From Haliclona indistincta (taxonomy: Eukaryota > Porifera > Demospongiae > Haplosclerida > Chalinidae), in assembly GCA_964017065.1 (NCBI GenBank), contig OZ024788.1, positions 2,703,809 through 2,767,808 on the forward strand: a stretch of 64,000 bases of DNA. Reading direction: 5' to 3'. Position 1 is the first letter of the stretch. Every line of letters starts with the position of its first letter. Both the position numbers and the translations under genes were made by a program. The notes below the pieces were generated by a model. The model had not been told where the DNA came from. It did not search any database and was given only the letters and a program-made list of their open reading frames with translations. This document shows positions 22,801-32,377 of this stretch, in pieces.

Positions 22801-25800
22801 GAAAGTGAAGCCGATAAAGTGCAACGGCCTCGTCAAATTTTGCTCAAAGTTAGTACTTTGGGGCTGGATACTGAAAAGTACACACAAATAGCAGTGGTTT
22901 TGGTGAGTGCAAAATGTAGCCCAGATCATAGAGAATGTACAAAAATGTGTTTCCGAGCACCCTGAAGCCATAAAAATTAATGTCCAAATATTCTTGGCAG
23001 CCATTTTTCCTGAAATGTTGCGAAATTTGCACTGAAGCCATAGAAAAGGCGACAATAGGGGTTAATACCATTAATAGTTTCTGTTGTTAAGTTTTCGCTA
23101 GTCCGTGAAAATTTTGTTATACTAAAACTATTTCGCAAGACAGATTTTGTGTGATTCTTTGTCTTCTTTACAGTTTATTCATGTTCGTCAATGTTTCCTA
23201 AGAACCCCATGAAGGCTCCCAGTACAACAAGTCAGTAACACCATCTTCACATGCAGTATAGTGAAGTTGCTCTCCCTCTCCTGCAGTGCTAGAAGGATGG
23301 TTCTGGAAAGAACAGAAAAGACGGAAATCGCAACAATTTAAAGATAGAAAAACCTTGTTATGAGGTTACTGGCTGTGGGTTGAGATTTTATGGTTTTGTT
23401 GTCATAGGCGAACTTGAGGCAGCAGATATTGGATGAGCTTGATGAAGTGGTGGATGGAGATGATGGGGAAGAAGAGGCATACCATCCACTAGGAGCAGGT
23501 GAGTGAGTGAATGGGTGAGAGAGGGAGGGAGTGAGTGAGTGAGTGCATGAGCTAGTAAGTGAGTGAGTGAATTAGTTTCCTCTTTCTTTCAGAAGACAAT
23601 GCAGTTGATGATGTAGAGCACCATATTGAAACAGAACAAAACTTGGATGAGCCGTTTGATGATTTCGACCATCATTCTCCGGATATACTTGACATGTCAC
23701 ATGACATGGGTAAGCCCCTGTAATTACACGAATACTCTAGTTTTACTGGATATCTAGATTTAGGTGAAGGAGAAGAAGTTGTGTGTAGCTATGAAGAGTT
23801 GGTCAGGAACTATGTGGTGAGTGTGGTTGTGTAGAGGAGTTCTGCTATCAGATAATGTATCTTTGGGTGTCGGGTTTGGTACAAGAGTGTCTCACTAAAC
23901 AGTAGGGCTGAAACGAATAACACATTTTCATGTTCGAATAGTCACTAGCTAAAACGAACGAATAGTCGAATACTCTATTATCGGAATAAAACTAGCTCTA
24001 GCAACCAGTGCGCAAGAACAAAATCTGTTAGAAAGTTGTATATCAACATAAAGTCAGGGCTCAGGTTGACTGGTTAGAAATAGCCCAAAGGGCCGTTTAC
24101 ACGTACCGTTTAAATCGGTTCGCAAACCGGTTTACACTAAACCGATTTCGTGTAAACGCGCGAAAACGATTTACAAAGCGGTTCGGTCAAACCACTTCGC
24201 GAGGTGGTTTGAAACCGGTTCGAAGCGATTTAGGCGGGCAAGCGCGTGTAAACACAGTCGCAAATCGGTTTAGCGTGCAGCAATGGCCGCAAATACTAGC
24301 ACTGCAAACCGTGGCGCAGTCTGGACCGACACTGAAGTCCAAGCGCTCATATCCGTCTGGAGTGACAGCACGGTCCAGAACGAGCTGGACGGTGCAGTGA
24401 GAAACAAGCTAGTGTTCCAGAAAGTTGCACAGAGACTAAGTGAGAAGAATGTCAACAGAGATTGGAAGCAGTGTAGGGACAAAGTAAAAAACTTAAAAAC
24501 AAAGTACAGAGAAGTGAAGGACCACAATTCAGAAACAGGCAGAGGAAGAAAGAACTATAAATTCTATGAACAGCTAGACTGCATCTTGGGACACAGGCCA
24601 GCATCTGCTCCAGTGGCACTTCTTGAAAGTCAGAGTCAGACGCCACTTCAGGAAGCTCTGCCGTCAGTCACTGCAGCAGAAGAAACAGAGGGTAAGAACA
24701 ATTAAAATTGCAAGTTACGACTCACTTCATTGTGTTGTGACCTGTAGACGCAGCTGATGGCAGTCAGGTTCAGGCATTGCCTACATCCCTTGAGAGTGCT
24801 GCTGTTGCCAGTGCAAATGCTACTACCGTCACTGCCAGTGCCACTGCTGTTACAACTGAGAGCACTAATGGTGATAAAGGTACTAAAATTAATTTGTGTT
24901 ATGCAATTATGTATTATAATGTAATTCTACTTCCCAAGATCCGAAGAAAAAAAAAGAACGAAAGACAAAGATGGAGAAGGCAATGGAAAGTACGATGGCT
25001 CTTTTTGTGAAACATCAGGAAGAAGCGGCAAAAGACTTTGAGAAGAGAGAGAAGGAAAGACTACAAGAAGAACTAGAGGCAGAAAGAATGATGAGATTTG
25101 AGGATCGAGCGCATCAGATGGAAATGATGCAGATGCTTGGACAAATGCTCACGCAACAACCATACGGCTACAATTATGACCAGTAGTTATACCATGCATG
25201 TATGCACTAACTGAAACCAACTGTCTATCGCCAACTATAATCACTATCCCATAATCTATCAGCTTCTATCAATAACAAGTTGTACTATATTTCTCAGCAA
25301 TTGATAATTATGTCACCAGTAATAATAATAATAATAATCGATTTTAAATGGTTCAAGAGATTATAACATATACACAAATACTTTTGTTTGTTAACTAGAC
25401 AAATGAACCATAAGAGCATCTCTGATCACTTTACTATCACTACTGCCACCTATCGGCACAGTACCATTACTACTACCACTATTATTATGATCACTAAGCA
25501 AACTGTCATCAAAGGCGTCCCCATTGCTCTCACAAATGTTGTGCAACACACAACAAGTAGCTACAAGTGTAGGAACATTTTCTACAGTAATGTCATTACG
25601 TTTTAATAAACACCGCCACCTTCCCTTTAATCTACCATAAGCATGCTCTACAACTACTCTAGCATTACTTAGTCTATAGTTAAAATTCCTCTGCTGTGGA
25701 GATAGCTGTCCATTGTTGGCAAATGCCTTCATTAGCCATGGTAAAAGAGGGTACGCAGGGTCACCGAGAAGAACAAGAGGCACATTGACATTGGAAATTG

Positions 25801-28047
25801 TAGCAGTCCAGTTCGGCAAAAGTGTGCCTTGCTCTCCTTTTTTGAACAAGATAGAGTTTGAAAAGACTCGAGCATCGTGAACTCGTCCAGGCCAGCCTAC
25901 ATAGATGTCAGTAAACAGACCTAAATGATTTACCGTTCCTTGCAGCAAGACAGAATGAAACCCTTTCCTATTGTAATAGTCTGCTGCACAGTCTGGTGGT
26001 GACACGATCGGAATATGGCACCCATCAACGGCACCAACACACTGAGGGAATTTATGATTCTCGTGAAATCCGGAAATTACAGCACGTAAAGCATCACCAG
26101 ACGGAAATGATAAATGCTTGGGGAGTAACACATCGACAATAGTAGCACAAACTTCTTGAACAATTAGACAAACTGATGACTTTGACACACCGAATAAATG
26201 ACCAACAGTACGAAAATCAGAGTTAGTAGCAAGATAGTACAGAGTTATTGCAAGGCGTTTTTCAGCAGATATACTTTTCCTCATAACCGTCTCTTTTTTA
26301 GTGATTAATGGGCGAAGGTGATTACACACATACATAAAAGTAGCACGAGACATACGAAAATTGGTGATCCAGTCGTGTGAAGTGAAGGTGTTGTTTACAA
26401 TGTACTCCCACCAGAACGAACTTCTCTCTTTGGCCCAGATGGTACGGGTTGTTGAGAGGCAGTTTAATAGACAGATGGAAAGAGTAAAAGTAAATAAAAT
26501 GCTCTGTTGTGCCTGTCTCTGACGAAACACACGTCTCCTCCTCGCCCGAGCAGCCATTGCCTTCCTCCGCCTTGATATGGCTTGACGAGATGATGTTTCT
26601 AGCATACATTTAACAATGGCAGAAGCAAGCACTCGTTCACGAAGTCGAACCATGTTTGCTAGTCAGCTAGCCTGGGACGATCGAGCGTCTTTAGTGTTAC
26701 CAAGGATAAAATTATGCGCCTATTTTGTTGCTAGACAACTAGAACTAAACTAATAATACTTTACTTGCCTTGTGATTGTTTCTTTGACAGTCTAGATCCA
26801 TCATTTTCTGCTTTGGTAGTACCCCTGTGCTCCAACACGTGACTTGAATCGATTTGCAAACTTATTTCCTGTTTACACGCAAACCGATTCCAAGCGGTTT
26901 GGCAACGCTCGTGTAAACGCAACGTAAACCGCTTTGAATCGGTTTAGAGTAAACCGGTTTGGTACGTGTAAACGCCACTCAAGTTTCCCAACTGCTAAAA
27001 GACTTCAAACTAATAATTTTATTCGAATAGCTGCAATAGCATTCGAATACTGTCAAAACGATCGAATAGTCGAATAGTCGAATAGTACAAGTATTCGTTT
27101 CAGATAAGAGTTTCATTTTTGTAACACACGCACAGTTGCGCACCTCTTTCCATTGAGGTGATGGGCTGTTCTATAACCACAGTGCCAGCCCACAGCTTTT
27201 AAAGTGAACCAATTATATATAATTTTTAGTGCATAAGCTGCTCTCCTTATCTGTGTCTACTTACAAATGCTCTTGACACACTCTTGTCTGTTTCTCTGAA
27301 GGAATCAACTGTGCAAGCAGCTCTGTGCTATGCTAGGGAATCAGACCTCTCCAAGAGAGTCAGAGAGTGGGAGGACAGAGTCAAGCCTGTACTCTCAGCA
27401 GAAGTGAGTTGAAATAATTATTGCTGATACATGTACTTAACTGTTAGCTGGTTTGTCTCTCAGGAGAATCATTCCAAATTTGATATTCGTACGTACGGAT
27501 CAAGAGTTATAAGTGAGCTGGATAAGCAAGGTAAGTATCTTGGTACGCCATTGTTGGTGTTATTCTCTCTGTCTTCTCTGAAATGAAACAGGAGAGAAGT
27601 CTTGTTATTTCAGAGATCTTGTGAGAGATGAGGAACCGTTTCAGATATGCAGATACTTCACAGCAACTCTTCAACTGGTGAGACATTACTTGATCGCTCA
27701 CATTGCCCACTCACTCATCCACTTACTGTTTCATACACACTCACTCATTCACTTACCAATTCTCCCATTCACTCACCCATTCACCAACTCACTCATTCAC
27801 TTACCAATTCTCCCATTCACTCACCCATTCACTCACCCACTCACTCACTCACACACACGCATTCACTCAATCACTCAATTTTTACCTCTCACAGGCTAAT
27901 GACAGAAATGTTGATATATCGGTTGATGGTAGTGGCAATGCAGATAGTGTAGACTCCATGAATCTCAAGCTGCTCTCGACCAGACTAGGCAGTGAAGCTG
28001 TGTCTGACTATCAAGCTCCTTCTCTCCTTCGCAACTCACAACAATAA
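16837..28047 (+). CDS. NCAPH2: Condensin-2 complex subunit H2 (NCAPH2)
   Basis: Exons include 16837-16911, 16996-17153, 17209-17293, 17365-17436, 17843-17935, 17978-18017, 18072-about 18210, 18987-19108, 19167-19281, 19759-19887, 23174-23230, 23287-about 23357, 23408-23498, 23593-23709, 23764-23816, 27302-27403, 27464-27530, 27592-27677 and 27895-28047 (TAA). The N-terminus matches the kleisin-beta family: [17 protein letters not shown] and [19 protein letters not shown]. The C-terminus has [15 protein letters not shown] and FDIRTYG. NCAPH2 bridges SMC2/SMC4 with the HEAT subunits in condensin II, a nuclear chromosome-shaping complex. The exon near 18072-18210 changes frame (GALLLEP in one, DPLDFLN in another), and the exon ending near 23357 lacks an in-phase donor. 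Both may be sequence errors or unrecognised splicing. Introns are swollen by repeats and transposons. ATG 16837 is the first in-frame start. Confidence 0.9.
18240..18960. repeat. (TCAC)n-derived minisatellite in NCAPH2 intron
   Basis: About 720 bp of CTCACTCATCCACTTTCTC-type higher-order units built from TCAC. It stays open in more than one plus-strand frame, giving 300-residue Ser/His/Thr-rich phantom proteins. It ends in a CT-rich tract directly at the 3' splice site of the next exon (18987). Confidence 0.93.
20062..22466. mobile_element. Long-TIR element nested in the hAT-like element
   Basis: The left arm, from 20062 to about 20608, is reverse-complementary to 21115-21174 plus 21978-22466, so the arms are about 500 bp or more. 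TAA occurs on both outer edges (20059-20061, 22467-22469), a possible 3-bp duplication. The right arm is split by a further insertion. The ends read GGGTCATTCCATATG. Confidence 0.8.
21175..21977. mobile_element. 803-bp insertion inside the right arm of the long-TIR element
   Basis: Comparing the right arm with the intact left arm shows an 803-bp insert flanked by TTAT on both sides (21171-21174, 21978-21981). The insert contains a palindrome with about 31-bp arms centred near 21402 and a foldback at 21828-21970 whose ends read TTAGACGACG. No coding sequence seen. Confidence 0.72.
22627..23061. mobile_element. piggyBac-like MITE, copy 1
   Basis: Bounded by TTAA on both sides (22623-22626, 23062-23065), with inner ends CCCTTTAA and ATAGGGG. 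Homologous in inverted orientation to 40375-40965, compared with which it carries an internal deletion. TTAA targets and CCC ends fit piggyBac-derived MITEs. Confidence 0.75.
24283..25186 (+). CDS. Harbinger Myb/SANT-like DNA-binding accessory protein
   Basis: Exons 24283-24691, 24748-24879 and 24939-25186, in phase, ending TAG. Residues about 10-110 form a trihelix/Myb_DNA-bind_4-type domain ([16 protein letters not shown], then [19 protein letters not shown]). An Ala/Thr/Ser linker and a charged coiled coil ([18 protein letters not shown]) follow. In PIF/Harbinger elements this partner binds the termini and imports the transposase. Opposite strand to, and tail-to-tail with, the transposase ORF. 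Confidence 0.85.
25391..26653 (-). CDS. PIF/Harbinger DDE transposase (HARBI1-like)
   Basis: Uninterrupted 420-codon ORF. Shows the HARBI1-family order: helical N-terminal region ([19 protein letters not shown]), first Asp in [10 protein letters not shown], second Asp in [12 protein letters not shown], a [15 protein letters not shown] block, and the Glu region [17 protein letters not shown]. All catalytic landmarks and the full length are kept, so the element may be active or very recently active. Stop at 25391-25393 on the minus strand. Confidence 0.92.
   Translation of the reverse strand: MVRLRERVLASAIVKCMLETSSRQAISRRRKAMAARARRRRVFRQRQAQQSILFTFTLSICLLNCLSTTRTIWAKERSSFWWEYIVNNTFTSHDWITNFRMSRATFMYVCNHLRPLITKKETVMRKSISAEKRLAITLYYLATNSDFRTVGHLFGVSKSSVCLIVQEVCATIVDVLLPKHLSFPSGDALRAVISGFHENHKFPQCVGAVDGCHIPIVSPPDCAADYYNRKGFHSVLLQGTVNHLGLFTDIYVGWPGRVHDARVFSNSILFKKGEQGTLLPNWTATISNVNVPLVLLGDPAYPLLPWLMKAFANNGQLSPQQRNFNYRLSNARVVVEHAYGRLKGRWRCLLKRNDITVENVPTLVATCCVLHNICESNGDAFDDSLLSDHNNSGSSNGTVPIGGSSDSKVIRDALMVHLSS
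27700..27880. repeat. (CACT/TCAC)n array in last NCAPH2 intron
   Basis: Degenerate CACTCATTCACTCACC repeat filling most of the last intron and ending at the 3' splice site (exon starts 27895). Confidence 0.88.
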
Positions 28048-28227
28048 CAGCAACTAACAGAATGACCACAATTCATTTTTCAATATGATATTATTTTTCA
28101 TGTATTCCTCTCTCTTGTATTATAACATTATCAAATTAACTTTGGAAAAACAATTTGGGACTAGTAGTAATTTTCACTTCCGCTTGTTCGAGCCAGCTGC
28201 AGCTGAATCCGTGCTCACCTCACCATT

Positions 28228-30000
28228 ATGGAGCCTAACTTTAAGCGAGCTGCCAAAGACTGTATCCAGACTCGCTATAAAGATCTGACGAGAGCGATCA
28301 AGAATGCCACACCGACTAGTATCGGCAACGATCTTGTGCAGGTTGGAATGGTTTCTGACGATATCATGGACTTCGAGACTGGCTTGAACAAGAACGAACA
28401 AGCATCAAAAATCATGAGTGTCGTCTCTAGCACGGTACGCGTCACTCCTGAGTCCATTATGAAGTTCATCAAGGTCCTGTGTGACTCAAAAGATCCTACT
28501 TGCAATGATCTTGGGGGAAAACGAAGAAAGAAAGTACGTGAATGTCGGCGCACATATCTTACTAAGCTATCTATCATCGGTTCCCTTTGTTTCAACTTTG
28601 TGCTCAGTGGAGAAAGCTGGTCTTACAGACACCGTCCAGAAATTAGCACCAATGGATCAGCTATATCAGAGCAGATCACCAGATGGTCAACGGCATCAAA
28701 GCAGATCACCAGGTGATTTCAGTGCCGTTGAGCTGTAAACTGTCACATAAAATAGAGTGCAGAACAGCCTGAACAATAATCATGACAGTTGTTAAAAGTA
28801 AAGTGTGTGTACTTTAATGTTATTATTAGTGCACTTACCAAAGGTTCTTTATTTCACACAGGTAGAGATGTTGAGGTTGATTCTAATGGCTCGGGGTCCA
28901 AAGAAAAGGAGCAGCCAGCTGGAGAAAGCAATGAAGAAGAGGCTGATGGATTGGATGGCTTCATACCACATGTGAAGCATGCTGTTGATGCATTGCGAGG
29001 ACACCCTAAAGGTATAAATTATTTTGATAAGAAAAACCCAGTAGGATTACCTGCTGTTTCCATGGTTTCTCCATATATAGGCCCAGCTACAGATCGTACA
29101 GATGGAGCAATAAAGCAAGAGGTGATATTATTCACTGCATGATCTATCAACAGGGCATTTTCAAATTTGTATTGTTGACAGCATGACTTCATGGTTCACA
29201 GCCATGACCAATGACCTTTTACTCAGGTTGAACGCTTCTACAAAATGGATGGAAGGGAGAAGGCCGAGCACGGACGACACGGCATTGCACTGATAATCAA
29301 CAACATTGAGTGGGAGTAAGATGAGAATGGAAAGCCATACATGAATAATAGAGATGGAGCAAAAGATGGCGCTGATGCTCTGAAGAAGACCTTATAAGAT
29401 ATTGGATACAAGGTCAAGGTGAAAGAAAACCTCACTGGCGATCAAATGAAAGAGAAGTTGAAGAAAGCACGAGAATTGATTGATACTGCTGATGACAGTT
29501 TCATCTGTTGCATCTCAACGCACGGAGATGAAGATGGTGTATATGGAATTGATGGACGATCTCGCAAGCGAAGGCCGGGAAATGGAGATAAGCATAAACC
29601 AGTGTCCATAGAAGATCTGAGCAAGATTCTTGAGCCTGTCGTTTGTAAAAAACTCAGTCGAAAGCCCAAAATATTCTTTATACAAGCTTGTCGTGGTGGA
29701 ACAGTAAGCGAACCGACAGATGACCCCAACGAGGAAGAACCGCCTGTCCCTCGGATCAATGTTGTACCGAGAGGTGCTGACTACTACTTTAGCTATGCTA
29801 CTGACCCTGGGCATCTGGCTCTTCGGAAGGACTACCTTAAGTACCTCAGTCAGGCTCTTAAGAAGAAACTAAGTCTGGATGAGATTGTGATGAGTGTTCA
29901 TGAAAGGCTTGCCAGCAAAGTGGCTACTGTAAGAATAGATGAAGAACACCTACAGATTGGTCAAGTAGTGCATACAATGCGAGGACTAGTGTATTTCTAG
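28228..30000 (+). pseudogene. CARD-caspase with two in-frame stop codons
   Basis: Exons about 28228-28537, 28608-28712, 28862-29011, 29081-29121 and 29227-30000. The first encodes a CARD (about residues 10-98). An acidic linker follows (KEKEQPAGESNEEEADGLDG). The last exon is a caspase p20/p10 domain: His in STHGDEDG (codon at 29521), Cys in FFIQACRGG (codon at 29689), and a p10-like end (YLKYLSQALKKKLSLDEIV). In-frame TAA codons at 29317-29319 and 29395-29397 fall in the early p20 region, before both catalytic residues. Everything downstream is clean. Either a young pseudogene, a polymorphic null or sequence error. CARD-caspases are initiators in apoptosis and innate signalling. The intron after the first exon has an uncertain donor. 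Confidence 0.8.
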
Positions 30001-30358
30001 TCTATAGATACAAACATCATCGCAGTTTTTAAATTGCAACTTTGTAACACTCTTGTGTATCTTGTGTATACAAGATTATGTAATAATTAATATTTTCTAG
30101 GAAAGAGAATTCCAGAACGATCAAATTGTTCTGCGGCCTGCTTTAAATCTGGTTAGTCATCGTAATTATTGGTCCGTAACATATTTATTCACAAGCTTAA
30201 TATTAGTGATAAATCCATTCTTCTTCTCAGTTCCAAGATTTGACGCAGACCCCGAGAGAAAGCAAGAAATGTCTCCAGCTACAGAGTCGGCATCACATCT
30301 AGGTTGTCCAATTCGTTAAACCAAACAAGCCCTGCATATGGCTGCTAGTGTATTTCTG

Positions 30359-30402
30359 TGAGTGAGTGAGTGAGTGAGTGAGTGAGTGAGTGAGTGAGTG
30401 AC
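30359..30402. repeat. (GTGA)n array, left border of TERB1 fragment
   Basis: Pure GTGA repeat of about 44 bp directly joined to TERB1-derived sequence. Confidence 0.9.
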
Positions 30403-30898
30403 ACTCCATCGTTGATCAACAACTGCTGCTGGTTGATACCTATAGTGAGACAGACACTTTGAATGTAGTGTGGACTATGAGACCACAGTACTCATGCAAG
30501 AAGTGCTGTGCACAGCTTACGGTTGTCATCAGTGAGGTTGCCGAGACAGAGTACCACATGTAGTAGCATGAAGTCACTGAGTCCTTGTCTTGTGAGTAGC
30601 TGTACTAGAATCGGCACAAGATTGGTCAACTTGGAACGAATAGACTCTGTAAATAACAATCGAGACCATTGTGATACTCATGACAAGTACACAGTTGTGT
30701 TCCCCTCATCACTTACCATTGCCATGTGTTGCTTCTGAGATAGTCTGTATCACATGAGATATGAAAGCAAGCAGGTCCTCTAACTTGTCTTCATAGAGCT
30801 GATCCATAGTGTTAGCTTGTTTCACTAAATCCTTCAGCAGGTTAGAGAGTGCTGTCACTCCACCAAACATCTGTAGACGATCCTGTGACTTATCTGTG
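30403..30898 (-). pseudogene. TERB1 fragment (three ARM exons)
   Basis: Near-identical to parts of TERB1a (about 12450-12940) and TERB1b (about 45500-45990): the exons with NQQQLLINDG, LTDLVPILVQLLTRQ-type sequence and the DRLQMFGGVTALSNLL exon, in the same order and orientation. No other TERB1 exons are nearby. Like copy a it keeps the 9 bp missing from copy b. GTGA arrays border both sides, suggesting repeat-mediated duplication. Confidence 0.88.
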
Positions 30899-30976
30899 AG
30901 TGAGTGAGTGAGTGAGTGAGTGAGTGAGTGAGTGAGTGAGTGAGTGAGTGAGTGAGTGAGTGAGTGAGTGAGTGAG
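30899..30976. repeat. (GTGA)n array, right border of TERB1 fragment
   Basis: About 78 bp of pure GTGA, the counterpart of the array beside the same exon in TERB1a. Confidence 0.9.
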
Positions 30977-31206
30977 CAAGGGCTCCCAGCTGCATGCTCC
31001 TTATCTCCATGATCTATAAGTACAAACTTAACATTCAGTTTTATGCTACATTACAAATTGAACCTCCATGTAAGGGACACCTCCATGAGTCAGGACCTAC
31101 TGGTTTCTGCAGAATGACCGCTAGACCCGAGACCATTGCACACGTGACACGCTGTGCTCACGTGATTGTGATTAGGAAATTAAACTCAAAAAGATAAACG
31201 CCTATT

Positions 31207-32377
31207 ATGGCTGTCCCTAGTCCCGCTGCTGTATCAGAGACTTTGAAACACTGTTTCAGTTACTTAGTAAACACCATCGACACTGATGCTCTCCTACCGG
31301 CCGCTCTGAGCAGAAGCCTCATATCGGATCGTCAGAGAACGGAATGCTACAATGAGACTAACCCGTACAAGAAAGCGGAGACGTTCCTCGGTCACCTTCA
31401 GCGAGCAGTGAACGCAGATTACAACAATTATTACACTTTTGTTCAGATCATGGAAGAAACCGGTCAAGCAAATATCGTGTCTCGTGTTCGTGGTTAGCAG
31501 TAACCATCTCTAGCTGGAGAATGTTGATTGTTGCTCTTTCTCTCTGTTTAGATGAACTGACACACTCGATCAGGTCTATGCAGCAGCCATCAGCCTCAAG
31601 CAGCACTGATGAAGGTATTGTTATTTGATGTGTTATTATACAATGGGCTACTGATACTCGTGTTTTAGGAGAATATATTGTTGTTCCTGTTGCACTAGTA
31701 GAAGAACTAGCTGACCTGCGCTTTGCTTTTGCTAAGTTACTGTACGATTATCAAAGAGAGCTTCTCAACAGTCCTGAGGCACAAGAGAAGCTTTTAGCAT
31801 TCCTGGTACGACTGTTGCGCAGACCAGTTGAGGATCACAGCTTCCAGTCACAGTTCGACATCCTCGTAGAGGAGAAAGTATCACTCTTTAACATATTTTA
31901 TTTGAAACAAATCTGCTCCATATATCCTGAAGATGTCCGGTAAGGATTCTGTGCTGTAGGTCACATTCACTTGCTTGTTCTCTCTCATACAGTGCCACCA
32001 TTAGACAGCTTGTAGACAAGTATGAACAGAAACGCCAGAGATTTATGACCAGTGCTACTGTGCGCCAGTTTAAACATCTGTTTCCAGCAACACGAGAACA
32101 AAAAACAAATTTTACTCTTATCATAAATTATGACGGGGGTAGTGGTGACCTTCTTCAAGATCTGACCAAGCTTGTTGCATCATTTGGTGTTCCTGATAGT
32201 CTTATCCACTTTTCTTTTAACATCGACGAATACAGTTATGACTTTGCTACAGGTGTGTGCATGATTATTGCTATGTGTCTATGCATTATGTTACTATAGC
32301 AGCAATGGAAGGTTCAAGTGACATACCTCAGAGCAGTGTATCTGGAGTACAGCTGCAGAGTGGACCTCCCATCACAG
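31207..32377 (+). CDS. CARD protein with an unrecognised middle domain; 3' end unresolved
   Basis: Exons 31207-31492, 31552-31614, 31669-31939, 31993-32252 and 32300-32377, all GT-AG and in phase. Residues about 10-95 form a CARD-like helical domain (LLPAALSRSLISDRQRTEC, then KKAETFLGHLQRAVNADYNN). The next two large exons encode about 175 residues I do not recognise: helical first (LVEELADLRFAFAKLLYDYQ), then QFKHLFPATREQKTNFTL and SFGVPDSLIHFSFNID. The last exon found ends in phase 1; no convincing continuation was seen before gene 2, which has its own start exon, so the end is open. Lies between the CARD-caspase and gene 2, suggesting a shared death or immune theme (inference). Confidence 0.72.

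Larger units (their letters stand above)
24091..26978. mobile_element. PIF/Harbinger transposon with both genes intact
   Basis: Ends share CGTTTACACGTACC in inverted orientation, followed by several AAACCGGTTT-type subterminal repeats. Inside lie a Myb/SANT-like gene (plus) and a DDE transposase gene (minus), the standard two-gene Harbinger layout. It lies in an NCAPH2 intron. The target duplication could not be fixed. Confidence 0.85.
23902..27113. mobile_element. Repeat with CTGAAACGAATA termini, split by Harbinger
   Basis: AGGGCTGAAACGAATA at the left and its partial inverse (TATTCGTTTCAG) at the right, both followed inward by GAATAGTCGAATA-rich sequence. The Harbinger element sits between the two halves. 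Boundaries are approximate and I found no clear target duplication. Confidence 0.5.

Noticed and set aside
29317..29397. Reassigned TAA codons in the caspase
   Set aside because: NCAPH2 ends normally at TAA and other genes in the window use TAA/TAG as stops, so recoding is unlikely.
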